Under the pieces are notes generated by a model. The model had not been told where the DNA came from and searched no databases. It saw only the letters and a program-made list of their open reading frames with translations. A stretch of DNA of 30,378 nucleotides, taken from positions 1 to 30,378 of the IMG/VR virus record IMGVR_UViG_3300042691_003169; one strand, written 5' to 3'. The translations under genes and the position numbers were made by a program. Shown here one piece after another: positions 29,771 through 30,378 of this stretch. Source of the stretch: a virus. Each line of letters opens with the position of its first letter. Positions within the stretch are counted from its first letter, which is position 1.

Positions 29771-29952
29771 TGCCGCTCTACGAATACGTTTGCGAGAACG
29801 GACATAAGCTCGTAGAGATACGCTCGATCCACGACGACAACGAACCGACCGTCTGCCCAGACTGCGGACTGAAACTAGCTCAAGTAATTGCGGGCGTATC
29901 AGTATCCTTCAAGGGGTCAGGGTTCTACTCGACAGACCGAAACAAACAATAA
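29770..29952 (+). CDS. FmdB-type zinc-ribbon protein
   Basis: 60 aa matching the CxxC_CxxC_SSSS family: 'MPLYEYVCENGHKLVEIRSIHD' and 'VCPDCGLKLAQVI'. The second C-x2-C pair (C33, C36) is intact. The first is reduced to one Cys ('CENGH'), with His as possible replacement ligand. Bacterial members are called regulatory proteins without firm biochemistry. In phages the same short protein is common near HNH/terminase genes. Confidence 0.8.
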   Translation: MPLYEYVCENGHKLVEIRSIHDDNEPTVCPDCGLKLAQVIAGVSVSFKGSGFYSTDRNKQ

Positions 29953-29967
29953 AAGAAAAGACCTACT

Positions 29968-30300
29968 ATGCCCCGCCTACCCGAACCCTGCCTAACCTGT
30001 GGAAGGCTCTCGACTAACGGAAGTCGGTGCGAAGCTCACGCTTACGAAGTCGAGCGGGCTAGGAACTCTGAGAGAGCAAAAACTAAACGACAGACTGGTC
30101 AATACTCAGGTGCTTACAAACGCCTATCTAAGATCGTGAGAGCAACCGCCGTAGTCTGCCACCTATGCGGTAAACCCTTCGAACCGGGCGACCAAATCGA
30201 AGCCGACCACCTAACCCCGTCTACGCCCGTCAGCGACCTATCACAGTTAGCCCCAGCCCATAGGTCTTGTAACGCCAGTCGCGGCTCAAAACCCGTCTAA
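29968..30300 (+). CDS. HNH endonuclease, packaging-type
   Basis: 110 aa. The C-terminal HNH motif is complete: C64-x2-C67, 'EADHLTP' (D80, H81), 'LAPAHRSCNASRG' (H98, C101, N102). The N-terminal 'CLTCG...CEAH' (C8, C11, C21, H24) is a second zinc site. If the window ends are joined, this gene lies just before the ParB-like/Mom/terminase genes, the place of HNH proteins that help terminase cut cos sites in HK97-like phages. Confidence 0.9.
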   Translation: MPRLPEPCLTCGRLSTNGSRCEAHAYEVERARNSERAKTKRQTGQYSGAYKRLSKIVRATAVVCHLCGKPFEPGDQIEADHLTPSTPVSDLSQLAPAHRSCNASRGSKPV

Positions 30301-30311
30301 ACGCCACCTAG

Positions 30312-30349
30312 CCCCGTATAACCCCCACCCGTACACTACGGGGGGCGGG
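30312..30349 (+). repeat. GC-rich inverted repeat at the right end
   Basis: CCCGTA (30328-30333) pairs with TACGGG (30337-30342) with a 3-nt loop; it can extend with CCCCC (30322-30326) against GGG after a bulged A. An alternative pairing uses CCCCGTA (30312-30318) with TACGGGG (30337-30343). It is followed by GCGGGT. It lies in the 78-nt non-coding end after the HNH gene. Options are a terminator without a T run, or part of the cos/packaging site. The rest of the end (30350-30378) is a pyrimidine-rich CCTACCTACCTAG stretch with no other feature. Confidence 0.5.
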
Positions 30350-30378
30350 TCAAACCTACCTACCTAGTTTCTTTTCTA

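Noticed and set aside
1-30378. CRISPR array, insertion sequence, integrase or repressor
   Set aside because: No regularly spaced direct repeats, no transposase or recombinase motifs, and no repressor-like gene were found on either strand.

Overview
This window looks like a complete, or nearly complete, genome of a small tailed phage (siphovirus layout) that infects an actinobacterium. Evidence for the host type is a phage WhiB regulator, a tmRNA-like RNA ending in the actinobacterial-style CCACCGA, -10 boxes that abut start codons (leaderless style), and head/tail proteins of the kind seen in actinophages. A freshwater actinobacterial host would fit the moderate GC content, but that is a guess. 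No integrase, excisionase, repressor or partition operon is visible, so a lytic lifestyle is more likely. No direct terminal repeat is visible. If the two ends are joined, an HNH endonuclease gene falls next to the terminase genes, as in many cos-type phages.

Layout. (1) 55-3179: ParB-like protein, Mom-like DNA modification enzyme, small and large terminase. (2) 3186-8410: small membrane protein, portal, a multi-domain prohead protease carrying an N-terminal HAD phosphatase-like domain, and the major capsid protein. A compact non-coding segment (6998-7255) before the capsid gene holds a strong terminator, a short RNA folding like the tRNA-like domain of tmRNA, and a 15-bp tandem repeat. (3) 8411-17367: structured leader, a glycosyltransferase with a probable leaderless start, head-tail connectors, tail tube, tail assembly chaperones with a -1 frameshift (CCCAAAA), tape measure, minor tail proteins and a beta-propeller tail protein. 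(4) 17408-18465: lysis genes (XhlA-like, M23 endolysin, holin-like). (5) 18479-18787: WhiB, the only minus-strand gene, divergent from the recombination genes. (6) 18835-24343: YqaJ exonuclease, ERF annealing protein, small SH3-like proteins, metallopeptidase, HNH protein, DNA methyltransferase, a 430-bp gene-free stretch that looks like a structured RNA, zinc-ribbon protein, SSB-like protein and a RusA resolvase. (7) 24462-30300: a tightly overlapping run of very small genes, a second paralogous methyltransferase, an HTH protein, a metallophosphoesterase, zinc-finger proteins and an HNH endonuclease.

How it fits together. Almost all genes read rightwards and are coupled by TAATG or ATGA overlaps, implying a few long operons. 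Three DNA-modifying enzymes (Mom-like and two beta-class methyltransferases), plus an apparent complete absence of CATG by eye, point to strong restriction pressure. The most unusual item is the roughly 82-nt tmRNA-like RNA at 7057-7138. It keeps the acceptor stem with a G3-U70 pair, the stemless D-loop and the T-arm of tmRNA, but a short hairpin replaces the whole mRNA-like tag domain and pseudoknots.
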